From assembly GCA_009699025.1 (NCBI GenBank), contig WLOZ01000129.1, forward strand, positions 1-6,039: 6,039 nt of DNA. Reading direction: 5' to 3'. Positions 5,825 through 6,039 of this stretch are shown piece by piece (positions within the stretch are counted from its first letter, which is position 1; each line of letters begins with the position of its first letter). The notes beneath the pieces were generated by a model. The model saw only the letters and a program-made list of their open reading frames with translations. It was not told the origin of the DNA and did not search any database. This stretch comes from Actinomycetota bacterium. GTDB taxonomy: Bacteria; Actinomycetota; Actinomycetes; S36-B12; CAIYMF01. Both the position numbers and the translations under genes were made by a program.

Positions 5825-5876
5825 GGTGCGGTCTATCCGTTTGGAAAGGTGGGTTGCAGGATTCCTAGACCGCACC
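5825..5876 (+). repeat. Perfect 11-bp inverted repeat with 30-nt loop, possible structured leader RNA
   Basis: GGTGCGGTCTA (5825-5835) is the exact reverse complement of TAGACCGCACC (5866-5876), enclosing 30 nt. As RNA it would form a strong stem in the leader of the gene at 5935, ending 58 nt before its ATG. GGTGCGG also occurs at 5774-5780 and could compete for the 3' arm, as in a switch. No T-run follows, so it is not a standard terminator. It does not match any riboswitch consensus I can recall (cobalamin, TPP, FMN, glycine, c-di-AMP). Alternatively it is a wide protein-binding dyad. Confidence 0.6.
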
Positions 5877-5921
5877 ACGACGATCTACCGGTGGCCGGGC
5901 GTCGGGCACCGTTGGGGTACT

Positions 5922-5928
5922 GGAGGAG
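5922..5928 (+). promoter_or_regulatory. Ribosome binding site of the gene at 5935
   Basis: GGAGGAG ends 6 nt before the ATG at 5935. This near-ideal SD makes the following short reading frame a credible gene start although the window cuts it. Confidence 0.85.
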
Positions 5929-5934
5929 TGAATC

Positions 5935-6039
5935 ATGAGTCGCACGTCCAAGCGCTACGCCTTGATTGCGGGGGTGCTCGTGCTCGCGCTGATCGCAGGA
6001 CTCGGAGCGTGGACCGTAGCCAACCGGTCGACGTCGACC
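5935..6039 (+). CDS. Exported or membrane-anchored protein of unknown function, N-terminal 35 residues only
   Basis: The ATG at 5935 opens a frame that runs off the right edge. The 35 visible residues have a basic start (MSRTSKRYA) and one hydrophobic segment at about residues 9-29 (ALIAGVLVLALIAGLGAWTVA), followed by polar NRSTST. This is either a signal peptide, with possible cleavage after T27-V28-A29, or a single N-terminal membrane anchor. No lipobox cysteine is seen. The family cannot be named from so little. It diverges from whiB across the structured intergenic region and may share its control. Confidence 0.75.
   Translation, partial: MSRTSKRYALIAGVLVLALIAGLGAWTVANRSTST

Larger units (their letters stand above)
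5507..5934. promoter_or_regulatory. Long structured divergent intergenic region, whiB / gene at 5935
   Basis: About 420 bp without a supported gene. Two long reading frames cross it (plus 5569-5868, minus 5660-5878), but they have low-complexity, repeat-derived sequence, no SD and no family resemblance. The region holds instead a palindrome (5591-5608), an 8-bp tandem repeat (5614-5633), overlapping hairpins (5636-5657), a tandem 19-bp repeat (5704-5752) and an 11-bp inverted repeat (5825-5876). A possible minus-strand promoter for whiB is TTGGTC (5750-5745) with GATTCT (5726-5721), 18-nt spacing. It overlaps the tandem repeat and is weak. No good plus-strand promoter was found. Confidence 0.55.

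Noticed and set aside
5569..5868. 99-codon plus-strand frame in the intergenic region
   Set aside because: The protein is basic and low in structure, and contains a repeated GHRLTK segment produced by the tandem DNA repeat. There is no convincing SD.
5825..5876. Inverted repeat as a transposon end pair or integron attC site
   Set aside because: No transposase or target duplication is present, and the arms lack the GTTRRRY / RYYYAAC cores of attC.
5660..5878. 72-codon minus-strand frame in the intergenic region
   Set aside because: It repeats LWSIGD because of the 30-bp DNA period, has no family resemblance and no SD, and is better explained as regulatory DNA.
6026..6039. 14-bp perfect palindrome GGTCGACGTCGACC at the window end
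   Set aside because: It lies within the coding frame (RSTST) and is built from two GTCGAC units, which arise easily from Ser/Thr/Arg codons in GC-rich DNA.

Overview
The window looks like actinobacterial chromosome (Actinomycetota). It is GC-rich by eye (roughly 60%), uses a GTG start with a strong purine Shine-Dalgarno (SD), and encodes a WhiB-family iron-sulfur regulator, a family essentially confined to Actinobacteria and their phages. I cannot place it below phylum from sequence alone. No mobile element, CRISPR array, tRNA or rRNA is visible.

Layout: (1) 1-114, minus strand: the first 38 codons of a family 1 glycoside hydrolase (beta-glucosidase type), leaving the window on the left. (2) 115-345: a divergent intergenic region with several short dyads and a direct repeat, but no convincing sigma-70 promoter. 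(3) 346-5054, plus strand: a tight four-gene cluster. It encodes a family 5 (peptide/oligosaccharide type) ABC transporter substrate-binding protein with a C-terminal membrane anchor, a DppB/OppB-type permease, a DppC/OppC-type permease, and a PHP-domain metallohydrolase with its whole metal-ligand set. Gaps are 18, 1 and 13 nt, so one transcript is likely. No ATPase gene is present. (4) 5055-5215: a convergent spacer without a recognisable terminator. (5) 5216-5506, minus strand: a WhiB1/WblE-like regulator. (6) 5507-5934: an unusually structured intergenic region holding a tandem 19-bp operator-like repeat with exact 30-bp period, an 11-bp perfect inverted repeat around a 30-nt loop, and several smaller hairpins and repeats. 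(7) 5935-6039, plus strand: the start of an exported or membrane-anchored protein of unknown function, cut by the window end.

Working model (inference): the substrate-binding protein sits on the outer face of the membrane and feeds the two permeases, powered by ATPases encoded elsewhere. The PHP enzyme works on the imported compound or a derivative. The divergent GH1 gene hints that the substrate is a beta-linked oligosaccharide or glycoconjugate, since some family 5 binding proteins carry cello-oligosaccharides rather than peptides. The whiB block is a separate unit. The parts most worth a second look are the whiB/5935 intergenic DNA, the C-terminally anchored binding protein, and the transporter-PHP-GH1 combination without ATPases.
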